Notes: generated by a model not told the origin, from the letters alone. 64,000 bases of DNA from Thalassomonas sp. RHCl1 (GCF_947387555.1 NZ_CANDNZ010000003.1:1-64000); one strand, 5' to 3'. Shown: positions 44,660-53,957, numbered from the stretch's first letter. A program made the numbers and translations.

Positions 44660-46321
44660 TTAAGCATTGCTATTGATAATCTCCCCCGCAGCCATTTCAA
44701 TCACATTATCCTCAGGTTCGATAAGATCCAGATGATGGCTGATCATAATAACCCGCATTTTATCCGCCAGTTTCCTGAGCAAAATCATCAATTCCATTTT
44801 ATTGCTGTCGTCCAATGCCGAGGTAGGCTCATCCAGCAGCAATACCTTGGCTTGCCGTAAGATAGCCCGGGCTATGGCAAAGCGCTGCTTCTCTCCGCCG
44901 GAGAACTGATGGCTTTGTTCAGACACCATAAGCTTAAGATCATGATTAATGCGCTCTAACCAGGAGTGCAAACCTACCGATTTTAATGCGTTGAAAACTT
45001 CGTCATCCGTTACTTGTTGTTTAAGCCCTAAAGTCAGGTTGTCGCGGATACTGGCATGGAGCAGTTTAGGCTCCTGATCAACCCAGGCTATCGATTGGCG
45101 AACCGAGGATAGGTTATATTCGTTTAGCGTTTTGCCGTTGATGAATACACTGGTATGGGTTTCAGGATAAAAACCTAAAAACTGATTGAGTAAAGTACTT
45201 TTGCCGCTGCCGCTTTCGCCTAAAACAATGGATAAACCACTTGCAGGAAACCGGTAATTCACTTGGTTTAAAATGGTTTTGTCGTCGCGGACAAAGCATA
45301 AGTCTTTCACCGCCAAATCGGTAATATTTTCTAACACCAGCGGCGCTGCTGAAGGTTCTGTGGGCAAGCGGCTGATTTCGGATAAGCGCGTTGCTGCGCC
45401 GCTGGCTTTGTTCAGGTTGCTGAAAAACATTGCCATGGCCATTAGCGGGAAGGTCAGGCCGAATAAGTACAGCAGAAATGCCGTGACTGTGCCTAAGGTC
45501 ATAGTGCCCTGTTCAAGCCAGTAGGCGGAAAAGGCTAAAATGGCGATCATGCTCAGCATCAGTACCAGGTTAGAGATAGGCCCGATCAGGGAGAGCACTT
45601 TAGTGGCCCGCATTTCCTGGGTAAAGCATTCGTCAAGCAAGTCCCGGGAGCGCTTGTGCAGTTCGCCGCCGGCATTATGGGATTTCACCAGTTTGCCGTA
45701 GCGCAGCCATTCGGTGACATGTTTTAACAGGTTGGCTTCTGCCGCCTGCGTGGCTTTACCGATATTATTCATCATTAAGGCTATCGGCGTGATCAGAATA
45801 AAACCGGCCAGGACACAAGTCACTAAAACGACGGTTAAGCGCCAGTCTAAAACAAACATAATAGTGATCACCGCCACTAAAGAAACCAGGCCGCTGAGCA
45901 AACCGATAAGATCTTCCGCTAATACCGATTTAACCTCCTTTGAGTCGTTGACGACCCGCGCACTCAGCTCGGCGCTGTGCTCCTGATCTAAGCTTTGGCT
46001 CTGGCTGTGCAGCAGGCGGCCAATCAAACTATAACGCAAACGAAAACTTATCTGATGCCCCAGCCTGCCGCCAAACCAGGCTAATACCGCCTCAAAAACA
46101 GCGGTGAATAAAACCAGGGCAATTAAACCTAATACCACAGCAGTGCCGACACCGTTGGCGCCGATAGAGTCTATTAAATGACTGGAGTACAAAGGCAGTA
46201 CCAGTTCAAGCGCTGTAGTAATAACGACCAGTAAGCCTAAGCAGACAAATGATTTTCTGTCGGGCTTATGCGGAGAAAGCAGTTGCCACAATGACTGGGT
46301 ATCACCCGATGATTTATCCAT
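44660..46321 (-). CDS. ABC exporter (membrane plus ATPase fused)
   Basis: A 553-residue half-transporter of the MsbA/LmrA type: six membrane segments in residues 20-310, then an ATPase with Walker A G-E-S-G-S-G-K-S-T, signature S-G-G-E-K-Q-R, Walker B V-L-L-L-D-E-P-T-S-A-L-D and H-loop I-S-H-H. It lacks an N-terminal C39 peptidase, so it is not a double-glycine peptide exporter. Divergent from the TetR gene with two palindromic operators between; repression by that TetR protein and export of a lipid, drug or siderophore are inferred. Confidence 0.9.
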   Translation of the reverse strand: MDKSSGDTQSLWQLLSPHKPDRKSFVCLGLLVVITTALELVLPLYSSHLIDSIGANGVGTAVVLGLIALVLFTAVFEAVLAWFGGRLGHQISFRLRYSLIGRLLHSQSQSLDQEHSAELSARVVNDSKEVKSVLAEDLIGLLSGLVSLVAVITIMFVLDWRLTVVLVTCVLAGFILITPIALMMNNIGKATQAAEANLLKHVTEWLRYGKLVKSHNAGGELHKRSRDLLDECFTQEMRATKVLSLIGPISNLVLMLSMIAILAFSAYWLEQGTMTLGTVTAFLLYLFGLTFPLMAMAMFFSNLNKASGAATRLSEISRLPTEPSAAPLVLENITDLAVKDLCFVRDDKTILNQVNYRFPASGLSIVLGESGSGKSTLLNQFLGFYPETHTSVFINGKTLNEYNLSSVRQSIAWVDQEPKLLHASIRDNLTLGLKQQVTDDEVFNALKSVGLHSWLERINHDLKLMVSEQSHQFSGGEKQRFAIARAILRQAKVLLLDEPTSALDDSNKMELMILLRKLADKMRVIMISHHLDLIEPEDNVIEMAAGEIINSNA

Positions 46322-46337
46322 AAATACCTCTTTAAAA

Positions 46338-46351
46338 TGACCGTACGGTCA
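46338..46351. promoter_or_regulatory. TetR operator 1
   Basis: Perfect palindrome TGACCGTACGGTCA, 17 bases upstream of the ABC exporter start. The TGACCG half is typical of TetR-family sites. Confidence 0.8.
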
Positions 46352-46380
46352 ACAAAATGACCAATATGTACTTATCGTAT

Positions 46381-46394
46381 TGACCGCACGGTCA
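46381..46394. promoter_or_regulatory. TetR operator 2
   Basis: TGACCGCACGGTCA, one mismatch from perfect symmetry and one base different from operator 1. The two centres are 43 bp apart, about four helical turns. Half-sites TGACCAA at 46358 and TTGGTCA at 46411 extend the pattern. Confidence 0.8.
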
Positions 46395-46474
46395 TATGTC
46401 AACTGACTTATTGGTCATTTCCCAAATTTATGGCACAATACGCCCGCAATCTGATCAAGGAAATCATCTTTATT

Positions 46475-47365
46475 ATGTCGACAGTAGCGACTTCAAAACG
46501 TGAACTTATTATGGCGACGGCAAAGTCGATATTTATCGAAAAAGGCTTTCGCGGCACCACCATAGCAAATATTGCCGATGCCGCCGGTATTGCCAAAGGT
46601 TCGGTTTATTCATACTTTTCCAGCAAGCTCGACATTGTCAGAGCACTGTTTTTACAGTCCGATGAAAAAAACCAGTTTTTAGTCGATCAGCTGTTGGAAA
46701 ATGAAGATAAAAAAGGCGTATTGTTACTGGAAGCATATTTGGTACAGGAATATCAGGAAGTATTGAATGAACGGTCATTCATTCAAGTATTTTTGACTGA
46801 TGATATGATAGTCATGGACTCGGAAGTGATGACAGTGGTGCAGGAATGCCGCATAAACTACCACTTATCACAACAAAAGGTGCTGCTGCAGGCTTATGGC
46901 AAAGATATCAGTCCCTGGTTATATGATATTGTTTCCCTGGTAAACGGATTACTGCAGGAATACACGGTTTATTTAACCTTGGACGATGCCGACTTCTCAA
47001 TAAAACGCTGTGCGCACTTAGTGGCATTTTGCCTGGACAGTGCGATAACCGCGTTAAGCAACTCGACACTTTCGCCGCTATTAACCAAAGAGAATTTCCC
47101 GCTTACGCAAAATATAGATAATGAACAACACCAGAAACGAAAGGCTTTGAAACTGCTGGAAACCATTAAACGCGAGGCCGAAGACATGGCGGCCGGCCAG
47201 AAAAGTTTAGTGCTGGAAACATCATCCCTTATTGAAAATGAATTGTCACAACCTGCGGTAAACTCAACGCTCATTCGCGCCCTTATCGCCAATTTGCGCC
47301 CTTATGCCGAATTAAATGTTTATCGTAAACGCCTTGCCGATGCGTTGGATGTTGAACTGATCTAA
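46475..47365 (+). CDS. TetR-family transcriptional repressor
   Basis: About 296 residues from the ATG at 46475. The helix-turn-helix is G-T-T-I-A-N-I-A-D-A-A-G-I-A-K-G-S-V-Y-S-Y-F-S-S-K (about 27-52). The ligand domain is longer than in most TetR proteins (C-terminal 90 residues are an additional helical region). Divergent from an ABC exporter and facing two palindromes; it probably represses both genes until a transported compound binds. Confidence 0.87.
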   Translation: MSTVATSKRELIMATAKSIFIEKGFRGTTIANIADAAGIAKGSVYSYFSSKLDIVRALFLQSDEKNQFLVDQLLENEDKKGVLLLEAYLVQEYQEVLNERSFIQVFLTDDMIVMDSEVMTVVQECRINYHLSQQKVLLQAYGKDISPWLYDIVSLVNGLLQEYTVYLTLDDADFSIKRCAHLVAFCLDSAITALSNSTLSPLLTKENFPLTQNIDNEQHQKRKALKLLETIKREAEDMAAGQKSLVLETSSLIENELSQPAVNSTLIRALIANLRPYAELNVYRKRLADALDVELI

Positions 47366-47384
47366 GGCGGTGGTTGCTGCCGAC

Positions 47385-47480
47385 ATTAAGCCGCTGCACC
47401 TGCTTTTGGTACAGCAGCATAACTTATGGCTTTTCCATAAAGCCCGGAGGAGTTTCGGCGGGCAGGTTTGGCTGTGGTAA
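47385..47480. repeat. Degenerate copy of the SymE 3' end and flank
   Basis: Matches 36211-36300. On the minus strand P-Q-P-N-L-P corresponds to P-E-P-N-L-P of the SymE-like protein tail, but no upstream SymE coding remains. It sits just after the TetR gene and may serve as its terminator, since GCTGC and GCAGC pair here. Confidence 0.6.
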
Positions 47481-47588
47481 CAAACATCTTTTGAAATTTG
47501 CTGAGAAGCATATGTTTACCCTGCCCCTTCGTCAGCATATTTTGCTATTGAGCCTCTGATTTATTCCCCCGATATCAGCAGCTATGTA

Positions 47589-48554
47589 TCAGGCTAATGC
47601 CAATAGCCTGATGCTCTCAACTACTTGCTCTGGCCGCATGCCGCCGAAATTTGTTAAGAAGTTAATATGTTTAACACCAATGTTTCGGTAATGTTGTAGT
47701 TGCTCACTAATTTGCCCGACTGTTCCGAACAGGGCGGTATTATTGGCGACCATGCCTTGAACCTCAGAGCGAACTTCTGCCAGGTTTTTATCTTGCAGTG
47801 CCGGGGAAAAGTTTCTCAGTGAAGTTGCCGCAGTTTCAATGGCGCTTTCTTTCGTTTCTGCCGCATAGGCAAATACGGTGACAACAACTTCGGTCTCTAT
47901 GTCTGGCGCTGTAGTCTCGGCTTTACCTTTGTTATGCGCCTCGATGATCTCTTGCAGCAACGACAGGTTTTTTCCGCCGGGAGAAACTATGGTCATCACC
48001 GACTGGCCGTTTTTACCCGCACGATATGCAGACTCGGGGGTTACTGTCGCAATATACAAGGGCGGCATAGGAGACTGAACAGGCCGTATATTCAGGGAAG
48101 ACTCAGCTTCAAAGTCATGGTGTGTCCAATAACCAATGATGGCCTCCAGGCTTTGGCTAAAAGCGTCGCGGCGATTTTCAAAGTCGATGCCCATATGCTG
48201 GTATTCGGTAGCTACCTGGCCGGTGCCAACCCCCATATTCAGGCGACCACCGGAAATGATATCAACCATAGCGTAGTTTTCTGCCGTTAAGGCAGCATCA
48301 CGCATAGGTAAAACAGCAACCGCCGGCCCGAGGCGAATGTTTTTGGTACATTGCGCCAAAGCGCTTAGCAGTACTGCCGGATTGGGAATACTGCCTACGT
48401 TTTGTAAAAAATGATGTTCGCCAACCCAAAAACAATGGTAGCCGAGCTCGTCAGCCAGCTGAGCATATTTGCGGGCTGCGCCATAGATGTCTGCAGTTGA
48501 CAGCTCTGATATGCCTGGGTGGTGATCTAGCGTTGAAAATATTGATTTATACAT
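47589..48554 (-). CDS. LLM-class flavin-dependent oxidoreductase
   Basis: A 321-residue luciferase-like monooxygenase: G-Y-H-C-F-W-V-G-E-H-H (about 38-48), S-G-G-R-L-N-M-G-V-G-T-G near 105-115, and R-R-D-A-F. This is the FMN-using TIM-barrel family near the CE1758 type. The substrate is unknown. A promoter with TTGACC and a 19-base spacer precedes it, matching that of the divergent SRPBCC-merR unit, so it is probably a MerR target. Confidence 0.88.
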   Translation of the reverse strand: MYKSIFSTLDHHPGISELSTADIYGAARKYAQLADELGYHCFWVGEHHFLQNVGSIPNPAVLLSALAQCTKNIRLGPAVAVLPMRDAALTAENYAMVDIISGGRLNMGVGTGQVATEYQHMGIDFENRRDAFSQSLEAIIGYWTHHDFEAESSLNIRPVQSPMPPLYIATVTPESAYRAGKNGQSVMTIVSPGGKNLSLLQEIIEAHNKGKAETTAPDIETEVVVTVFAYAAETKESAIETAATSLRNFSPALQDKNLAEVRSEVQGMVANNTALFGTVGQISEQLQHYRNIGVKHINFLTNFGGMRPEQVVESIRLLALA

Positions 48555-48651
48555 CAGGGTCTTCCTAATTTAGCTGCTTGGTCAAAATGAAATAAATGTC
48601 GATTTGAAAATTTTTCTCTCCTTGTTCATTAGAAAACCGGGAGAGCTTTGA

Positions 48652-48682
48652 AGCTTAAAGGGTGAACCTGTAGACAGGTCAA
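48652..48682 (-). promoter_or_regulatory. MerR-type promoter of the LLM oxidoreductase
   Basis: On the minus strand TTGACC, 19 bases, TAAGCT. The spacer contains the dyad ACCTGTCTACAGGT. A 19-base spacer is the hallmark of promoters activated by MerR-family proteins, and a merR gene is about 800 bases away. Confidence 0.65.
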
Positions 48683-48743
48683 ACAGCCATGATAAAAAGG
48701 TTTATAGTCAACTTAAGACTCGCACAGCTTGATGAAAAAGCGG

Positions 48744-48774
48744 TTGACCTGTCTATGGCTTCATACTTTAGGGT
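48744..48774 (+). promoter_or_regulatory. MerR-type promoter of the SRPBCC-merR unit
   Basis: TTGACC, 19 bases, TAGGGT, sharing GACCTGTCTA with the promoter at 48652-48682. It is about 43 bases before the SRPBCC gene start. Confidence 0.65.
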
Positions 48775-48816
48775 ACAGGCTTACTTATAGACGGTTCATT
48801 ACCTGCGAGGAATATC

Positions 48817-49407
48817 ATGAACAAAACAACACTAGCCGGCAGCCTTTGTGCTTTAAGCATTTTTTTTAGCGGAAACTTATACGCAAATCATCATGAAAGT
48901 ACGGAAAATTCTGACTTTTCACATATTTCAGGAGCTGGTTTCTCTAAAGAAAATGCACTCACTATCTCGCGCAGCGGTTCGTTTGAAATAGAGATAGCAC
49001 CTGAAAAGGCATTGCCTCTGTTTACCGGCCCCGGCGAAAGACTTTGGGTGCCGGGATGGGATCCCGTGATTTTAAGCGGCGATGGATTTGAACCGGATAC
49101 CGTATTTTTGACCGGGCATAACGGTAAAACAACGTATTGGCAGGTGCTGGATTATGATAAACAAACTAAACATGCCCGTTACCACCGCATAAACCCGGAC
49201 TCAGATACCGGGACTGTTGATGTATTATTAAAAGCAAATGGCAGGGGCGGCTCGACGGTTCATGTTACTTATAAATTAACGGCGCTTACGTCAATGGGAA
49301 ATAAAAAGCTGCTTAAGCATTACGATCAGGCCAGTTATGCCAAAATGATGGTCGAATGGCGGGACTTGATCGTCAGCCATATGGATAAAATCAACCAGCA
49401 CCTGTAA
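48817..49407 (+). CDS. Exported SRPBCC-like protein
   Basis: A 196-residue protein with a signal peptide (A-L-S-I-F-F-S-G-N-L-Y-A). The mature part fits the SRPBCC/START-like small-ligand-binding fold (F-E-I-E-I-A-P-E-K-A-L-P-L-F-T near the start, long C-terminal helix). Cofactor or ligand unknown. First gene of a two-gene unit with merR; GAGGAA precedes the ATG. Confidence 0.7.
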   Translation: MNKTTLAGSLCALSIFFSGNLYANHHESTENSDFSHISGAGFSKENALTISRSGSFEIEIAPEKALPLFTGPGERLWVPGWDPVILSGDGFEPDTVFLTGHNGKTTYWQVLDYDKQTKHARYHRINPDSDTGTVDVLLKANGRGGSTVHVTYKLTALTSMGNKKLLKHYDQASYAKMMVEWRDLIVSHMDKINQHL

Positions 49408-49454
49408 CCGTCAATAGTAGCTAAGTCGGCAGAAAAAAGAATGAGGAGTCACCT

Positions 49455-49988
49455 ATGTATACGGTTAACCAGTTAGGAAAGAAGTATGATCTGTCGCGAA
49501 GCACTTTGCTGTATTACGACAAAATCGGTTTATTAAAGCCTTCAGCCAGATCTGAGGCTAACTATCGTTTGTACTCCCCAAGTGATGTTCAGCGCATGGA
49601 AAAGATCGCCACGTACCGGGAAGCCGGTCTATCGCTGGAGTCGATTGCCGATATTCTCAATTCCGGCGAGACAAAATCCACAAAAGCGTTAGAGCAAAGG
49701 TTGATCAACCTTAACAGTGAAATCAGTAAACTAAGACTACAGCAGCAATTAATTGTCGGGCTGCTGGGGCGTGATTCCTTGATAAGAACGTCAAGAACCA
49801 TGAATAAAGAGCAGTGGGTCAATATCCTTAAAGCCTCGGGCATGGATGCCGAAGCCAGGCACCGCTGGCATGTTGAGTTTGAAAAAGATCTGCCGGAAAT
49901 GCATGCCGACTTTTTAGAGTCGCTGGGCTGTAAAGCGGATGAAATAGAAAAAATCAGGGCCTGGTCAAGGCAAAATATCAAGCCTTAA
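49455..49988 (+). CDS. MerR-family transcriptional regulator
   Basis: A 177-residue MerR protein. The N-terminal winged helix reads Y-D-L-S-R-S-T-L-L-Y-Y-D-K-I-G-L-L, then N-Y-R-L-Y and a long dimerisation coiled coil to residue 110. There is no Cys metal site as in metal-sensing MerR, so an organic or redox ligand is more likely. It follows the SRPBCC gene by 47 bases. Candidate targets are the three 19-base-spacer promoters at 48652, 48744 and 50785. Confidence 0.88.
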   Translation: MYTVNQLGKKYDLSRSTLLYYDKIGLLKPSARSEANYRLYSPSDVQRMEKIATYREAGLSLESIADILNSGETKSTKALEQRLINLNSEISKLRLQQQLIVGLLGRDSLIRTSRTMNKEQWVNILKASGMDAEARHRWHVEFEKDLPEMHADFLESLGCKADEIEKIRAWSRQNIKP

Positions 49989-50281
49989 CAAAACTTGCTG
50001 GTACGGTGGAAATAAAATTAAACCTTTAGAGCTGATCATTGCTTTTAGCAATTGCGGCGTGTTTTTACAGAGATAAAAGAGCCACTGTGGTAAAGGATGG
50101 TTTTGGCCAAGGGCTTGACTGCGTTTTTATGAAATTAAATTTGTCCCTCGGTATAGATCTTCGATGACTTTCAGGGCATGTAGAATGATAGCTTTAAGTG
50201 CAGGCGTCGCCATTAGAATGTTCAAACTTGTTCATTTCACATACAATACCCCAAAGAAACATATAAATTTTTGTCGTGTAT

Positions 50282-50761
50282 ATGAGTGCTAAAGGTTTTA
50301 CTCTAATAGAATTGGTTGTTGTACTTGTACTTTTAGGTATTTTAGCCGTAACAGCCCTGCCCAGGTTCATCGATTTAACAGGTGATGCCAGAGTTGCTGA
50401 AATGCAAGCACTTCAAGCAAGCCTTAGCAGCGCGATTGTCATGGCGCATGCCAAAAGCATCATCTCAGGGACCACTAACTCTGTAAGCGATATAAAAATT
50501 GGCGACACATATTATGCCATTTATAACGGTTATCCTGATTTTATTGAGCGAGGAGACGGTTCAGAGCAAGGGAAAGGCTTAGCAATTAACAGCTTAGTCG
50601 AATTTGATACTGATAATATTACTTTTGATGGCAATTTTTCACCTGCAGTTTTTGATCATACCCAGGCGGCAACACCACATAAATGTCGAATAGAATACTT
50701 CCGGGCTCAGAATGCGACAACCCCGGCTGTTTTAACTGCAAAATTGGAAGATTGCAGTTAA
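50282..50761 (+). CDS. Type IV prepilin (MSHA-type)
   Basis: About 159 residues beginning M-S-A-K-G-F-T-L-I-E-L-V-V-V: the prepilin peptidase site G/F and the N-terminal helix with Glu5 are intact, as in MshA/PilA pilins. Two Cys near the C-terminus fit the pilin disulfide loop. The start may be GTG at 50276 or ATG at 50282. No other pilus gene is adjacent, so it is an orphan pilin gene. Confidence 0.8.
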   Translation: MSAKGFTLIELVVVLVLLGILAVTALPRFIDLTGDARVAEMQALQASLSSAIVMAHAKSIISGTTNSVSDIKIGDTYYAIYNGYPDFIERGDGSEQGKGLAINSLVEFDTDNITFDGNFSPAVFDHTQAATPHKCRIEYFRAQNATTPAVLTAKLEDCS

Positions 50762-50784
50762 AAAACAGGACCGAGAATCACCGT

Positions 50785-50815
50785 TTGACCTGTCTATTGA
50801 TTTAGGGTGTAGATT
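50785..50815 (+). promoter_or_regulatory. Third MerR-type promoter, in the pilin 3' region
   Basis: TTGACC, 19 bases, TAGATT, sharing GACCTGTCTA and TTTAGGGT with the promoter at 48744. It begins 24 bases after the pilin stop and points at a terminator about 45 bases on, not at a protein gene. Confidence 0.5.
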
Positions 50816-50821
50816 ACACAT

Positions 50822-50892
50822 CGTAATTTTCTTTTTATGTTAATCACGAGGTCATGATGTCAACCCGTATCCCGGGATACGGGTTGCTTTTA
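50822..50892 (+). ncRNA. Candidate MerR-controlled small RNA
   Basis: From about 7 bases after the -10 element to the U-run of the terminator, about 70 nt. The terminator is the perfect 12-bp palindrome AACCCGTATCCC/GGGATACGGGTT followed by GCTTTT. An 18-codon frame starting at 50854 with GAGG upstream overlaps the hairpin and could be a leader peptide instead. The hairpin may simply terminate the pilin mRNA, so the RNA is a candidate only. Confidence 0.4.
50862..50890 (+). terminator. Rho-independent terminator
   Basis: AACCCGTATCCC and GGGATACGGGTT, then GCTTTTATT. Only the plus-strand side has a U run. It ends the pilin transcript and/or the candidate small RNA. Confidence 0.8.
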
Positions 50893-50908
50893 TTAGCCGT
50901 TGACTTGC

Positions 50909-52600
50909 TCACACTTTAAATTGCGAAAGACTGGTGTGCAGCTGCTGGATACATACCGAAATAGACATATTGGCGTCTGAAGTTTTTCTTGCCCCTTCGC
51001 TGGTGGTAGCCGCTATGTTTTGTATGGATAGTAAATTACGGTTTATTTCTTCTACCACAGTGGACTGTTCACCTGTGGCGTTAGCAATGTGGGCATTAAG
51101 CTCGGTAATATTGGAAACGGCATCAAAAGCACTTTCAAACGCTTCGGTAGTTTCTGTGCTTTTAAGCAAGCAGACTTTTGCCCGCTCGCTCCCCTTAACC
51201 ATGCCGTTAACGGCATTTTTTGCTTCACCCTGCAAACCTTCCACCAGCTGCTGGATGTCCAGGGTTGAACTTTGCGTGCGCTGCGCCAGGTTACGTACTT
51301 CGTCGGCAACCACAGCAAAGCCGCGTCCGGACTCTCCTGCGCGGGCAGCTTCTATAGCCGCATTAAGCGCGAGTAAATTGGTTTGCTCGGCAATGCCGCG
51401 TATGGTATCGAGCACTGTGCCTATCCCTGTGGTTTTCTCCGCCAGTCGTTCGATAATTTGCGATGCATTGGTTAATTCAACCGATAACTGCTCCATGATA
51501 CTATGACCGGCTACCGCAGAGTTATTGCCCTGCTCTACTTTTGCACGCACCCCTTCTGCCGCTTCAGATGCCCGGCCGGTATTTTTTGACACTTCCTGTG
51601 TGGTCATATTCATCTCGGTAACTGCCGTGGCAACCTGCTCTGTTTCATTACGTTGTTTTTCTGCATTATCAAGCGTTTGTTCTACAACTTCACTGGCGGT
51701 GCCGGATGATTCCGCCAATTGTTCGGCCGAAGCATTTATTTCAGCAATGATATTTCTTAGTTTTTTCAAAAAAGCATTAAAGGCTATTGCTGTCTGCCCG
51801 GTTTCGTCGTGGGTATGCTCAGGTAATGTTTGACGTAAATCGCCTTCCCCTTGGGATACATCGGTTAAACGGGCATTGAGTAAGTGGATTGGTGTGGTTA
51901 TGCTTTTAGCTACCAGGTAAGGCAATATCATTGCCACAATACAGGCGATAACGAGCCAGATCACAATTTGTACGATACCGCTTTGTTCGTCATGTTCGGC
52001 TTGCAGGGCGGCTTGGGCGGTAAAATTTTGAATTTCATGTACAACATCAACCAGTTTGTCATTTATTTCGTGCTGCATCTGCTCTGTCGCACTGGCCATT
52101 TTAATGGCTGTGGAAAGCTGCCGGGACAATAACAAGTCAATTTGTTTGTCTATGGCCTCTGCCAGCTCGAAGTGATCTGCTTCTATAACGGTTAATTGTC
52201 TCTGTAAGGATTTAAATTCAGCTGTAACTTCTTCGCTATGGGCAATTTTGAGAATGCGGCTGATAAAGTTGAGAGTCTCTTTTAATTTCGCTTTATCATC
52301 CAGGGTTAGCTGCTTAATCTCTTCTATTAATTGCTTGTAGTCATCGCCGGGAACACTGTTATCCAGCAGTAATATGGCACTTTTAAACATTAACTTCTCA
52401 AAGAGAATGCTTTGTTTTAATTGATTTTCGGTAATGATGGATATTTTATTGGTTAACGGGATGTCTTCTTCTGCAATGGTAACGAGCTCTGCACCTATCT
52501 TTGCCATTTGCAGATAACCGATTAAACCAACGAGCAGGATAAGTAAAAACTGTATTGCTCCCATAAAGTAAATTTTGTGAGAGATTTTAATTTTTAGCAT
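50909..52600 (-). CDS. Methyl-accepting chemotaxis protein
   Basis: A 563-residue chemoreceptor: TM1 at about 8-28, a helical periplasmic domain of about 170 residues, TM2 near 210-230, HAMP, then the signalling hairpin with E-Q-T-N-L-L-A-L-N-A-A-I-E-A-A-R-A-G-E at its tip. The periplasmic four-helix region resembles HBM/4HB-type sensors. Ligand unknown. Single gene. Confidence 0.92.
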   Translation of the reverse strand: MLKIKISHKIYFMGAIQFLLILLVGLIGYLQMAKIGAELVTIAEEDIPLTNKISIITENQLKQSILFEKLMFKSAILLLDNSVPGDDYKQLIEEIKQLTLDDKAKLKETLNFISRILKIAHSEEVTAEFKSLQRQLTVIEADHFELAEAIDKQIDLLLSRQLSTAIKMASATEQMQHEINDKLVDVVHEIQNFTAQAALQAEHDEQSGIVQIVIWLVIACIVAMILPYLVAKSITTPIHLLNARLTDVSQGEGDLRQTLPEHTHDETGQTAIAFNAFLKKLRNIIAEINASAEQLAESSGTASEVVEQTLDNAEKQRNETEQVATAVTEMNMTTQEVSKNTGRASEAAEGVRAKVEQGNNSAVAGHSIMEQLSVELTNASQIIERLAEKTTGIGTVLDTIRGIAEQTNLLALNAAIEAARAGESGRGFAVVADEVRNLAQRTQSSTLDIQQLVEGLQGEAKNAVNGMVKGSERAKVCLLKSTETTEAFESAFDAVSNITELNAHIANATGEQSTVVEEINRNLLSIQNIAATTSEGARKTSDANMSISVCIQQLHTSLSQFKV

Positions 52601-53812
52601 AATTACAGTACCTTAATTGTTTATCGCTTTCTTGCTTAGCCAAATGAGTACTTATCTTCCTACAGAGTACTTTAACCCTTTGTATTGATAGAATATGATG
52701 GATACGACTTATTTCCGCTTTGCTTCCCTGCAATACATTGCTCCTCCAGGTTGATTTTCACAATTGACCCTCCAATATTTAATAGTAACCAATGGGAAGG
52801 CTAAAAAGCCTTTGTTTTTACTGAATTTACTCTTTAATGATATAGGTGGATATTTATGTTCTTATCATTATCTGGTGTATAAACCAATATCTTCAGATTG
52901 ATATGGGTTTATTCAGTTACAGGACAGTATCTTGTGAATAAATTCGATAACAAATAATTTGCTCCAATGATGTTATCTGATGCGACTTCCTGTCACCCAT
53001 GAAAAGTTTATGCCAGAACAGCTATTATTGCCAAAGTAGAACGTACAGCTATTCGCAATGAGCCATTGCCGATTGTATTAATAACAATCTACTCCCTTTA
53101 ATTGATCACTTTAGCTTGCTTGAATCTATGCTGAACCTGCGGAGAAACTTGTTAGAGATCACATTCTATTTATTCACATCAACATCTATACTTCCAAAAA
53201 TATGGAAGCATATTGCTCTTTATATTATGACAAATCATATTTCTGTAAAACTAGCATTATAGTTTTGCCTGGGGTCTTAGAGCATGGCGATGAAAAGTTC
53301 AGTCCTGATTATTGGTTTTTACTTATGGCTGTTGCTTTAAGCGTCAACTCTCAGCTGCCAGCTAAGCAAGCAGAGAAAACTCAACTCTTAAGGCCTGAAC
53401 AAGTATTCAAGCTCAATGGTGATCCTGAACCGAGCCAACTCTTTGTTAAGTTAAAGGGCTACCTTTACCACAAAAACAAATACACATAGGTTTGGAGTAT
53501 CGTTTTTAATCCAGGCCATGCACTCTTGCTACCTAACTTTGACCGGGGTTTGCCCATAGTTCAGAAAGGGATAATAAGCAGGTCAACACAAAGGATACCT
53601 TATAACAAAAGAACTCATACTTTATAACGCTATTGTCTTTATTGTGCTCATTTAAATTAAAATTCTCACAAATACATAAAATAAAAACAAATTCATTTAA
53701 AATCAACAGCAAAAAAATTATTAACTCCATTTTATATCGTAAAATAACTATATAAACATACCTCATCAGATTTATTTTTCACCATAACACATGAAAAACA
53801 CCTCTTTACTTT
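52601..53812. other. Long gene-poor stretch
   Basis: About 1.2 kb, AT-rich, with no supported gene. A 95-codon frame at 53202-53489 has no ribosome site or signal and a composition break in the middle; its C-terminal 45 residues look more protein-like and may be a gene remnant. No repeats or RNA motifs noted. Confidence 0.45.
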
Positions 53813-53827
53813 TGTTATAATATCACA
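53813..53827. promoter_or_regulatory. Zur-box-like operator
   Basis: TGTTATAATATCACA, close to the gammaproteobacterial Zur palindrome (TGTTATA, one base, TATAACA) with two differences in the right half. It lies 145 bases upstream of a cluster that encodes a Zur regulator. Confidence 0.6.
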
Positions 53828-53957
53828 TTAATATAAATATAAACATTTACACGGAATGTATAAGTGAACTCACAAATGGCAAAGCATTAGGCAAGGACAT
53901 TAACGGATAACTCTTTGAACTATGCAGTTCAAAAGCAAGATCAGAGCAGGTAAACCT

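Noticed and set aside
44660-46321. ABC exporter as the transporter of the double-glycine peptide
   Set aside because: It has no N-terminal C39 peptidase and is 38 kb away with its own TetR operators.
53202-53489. 95-codon frame in the long gap before the zinc cluster
   Set aside because: No ribosome site and mixed composition; only its end looks protein-like. Possible remnant, not called.
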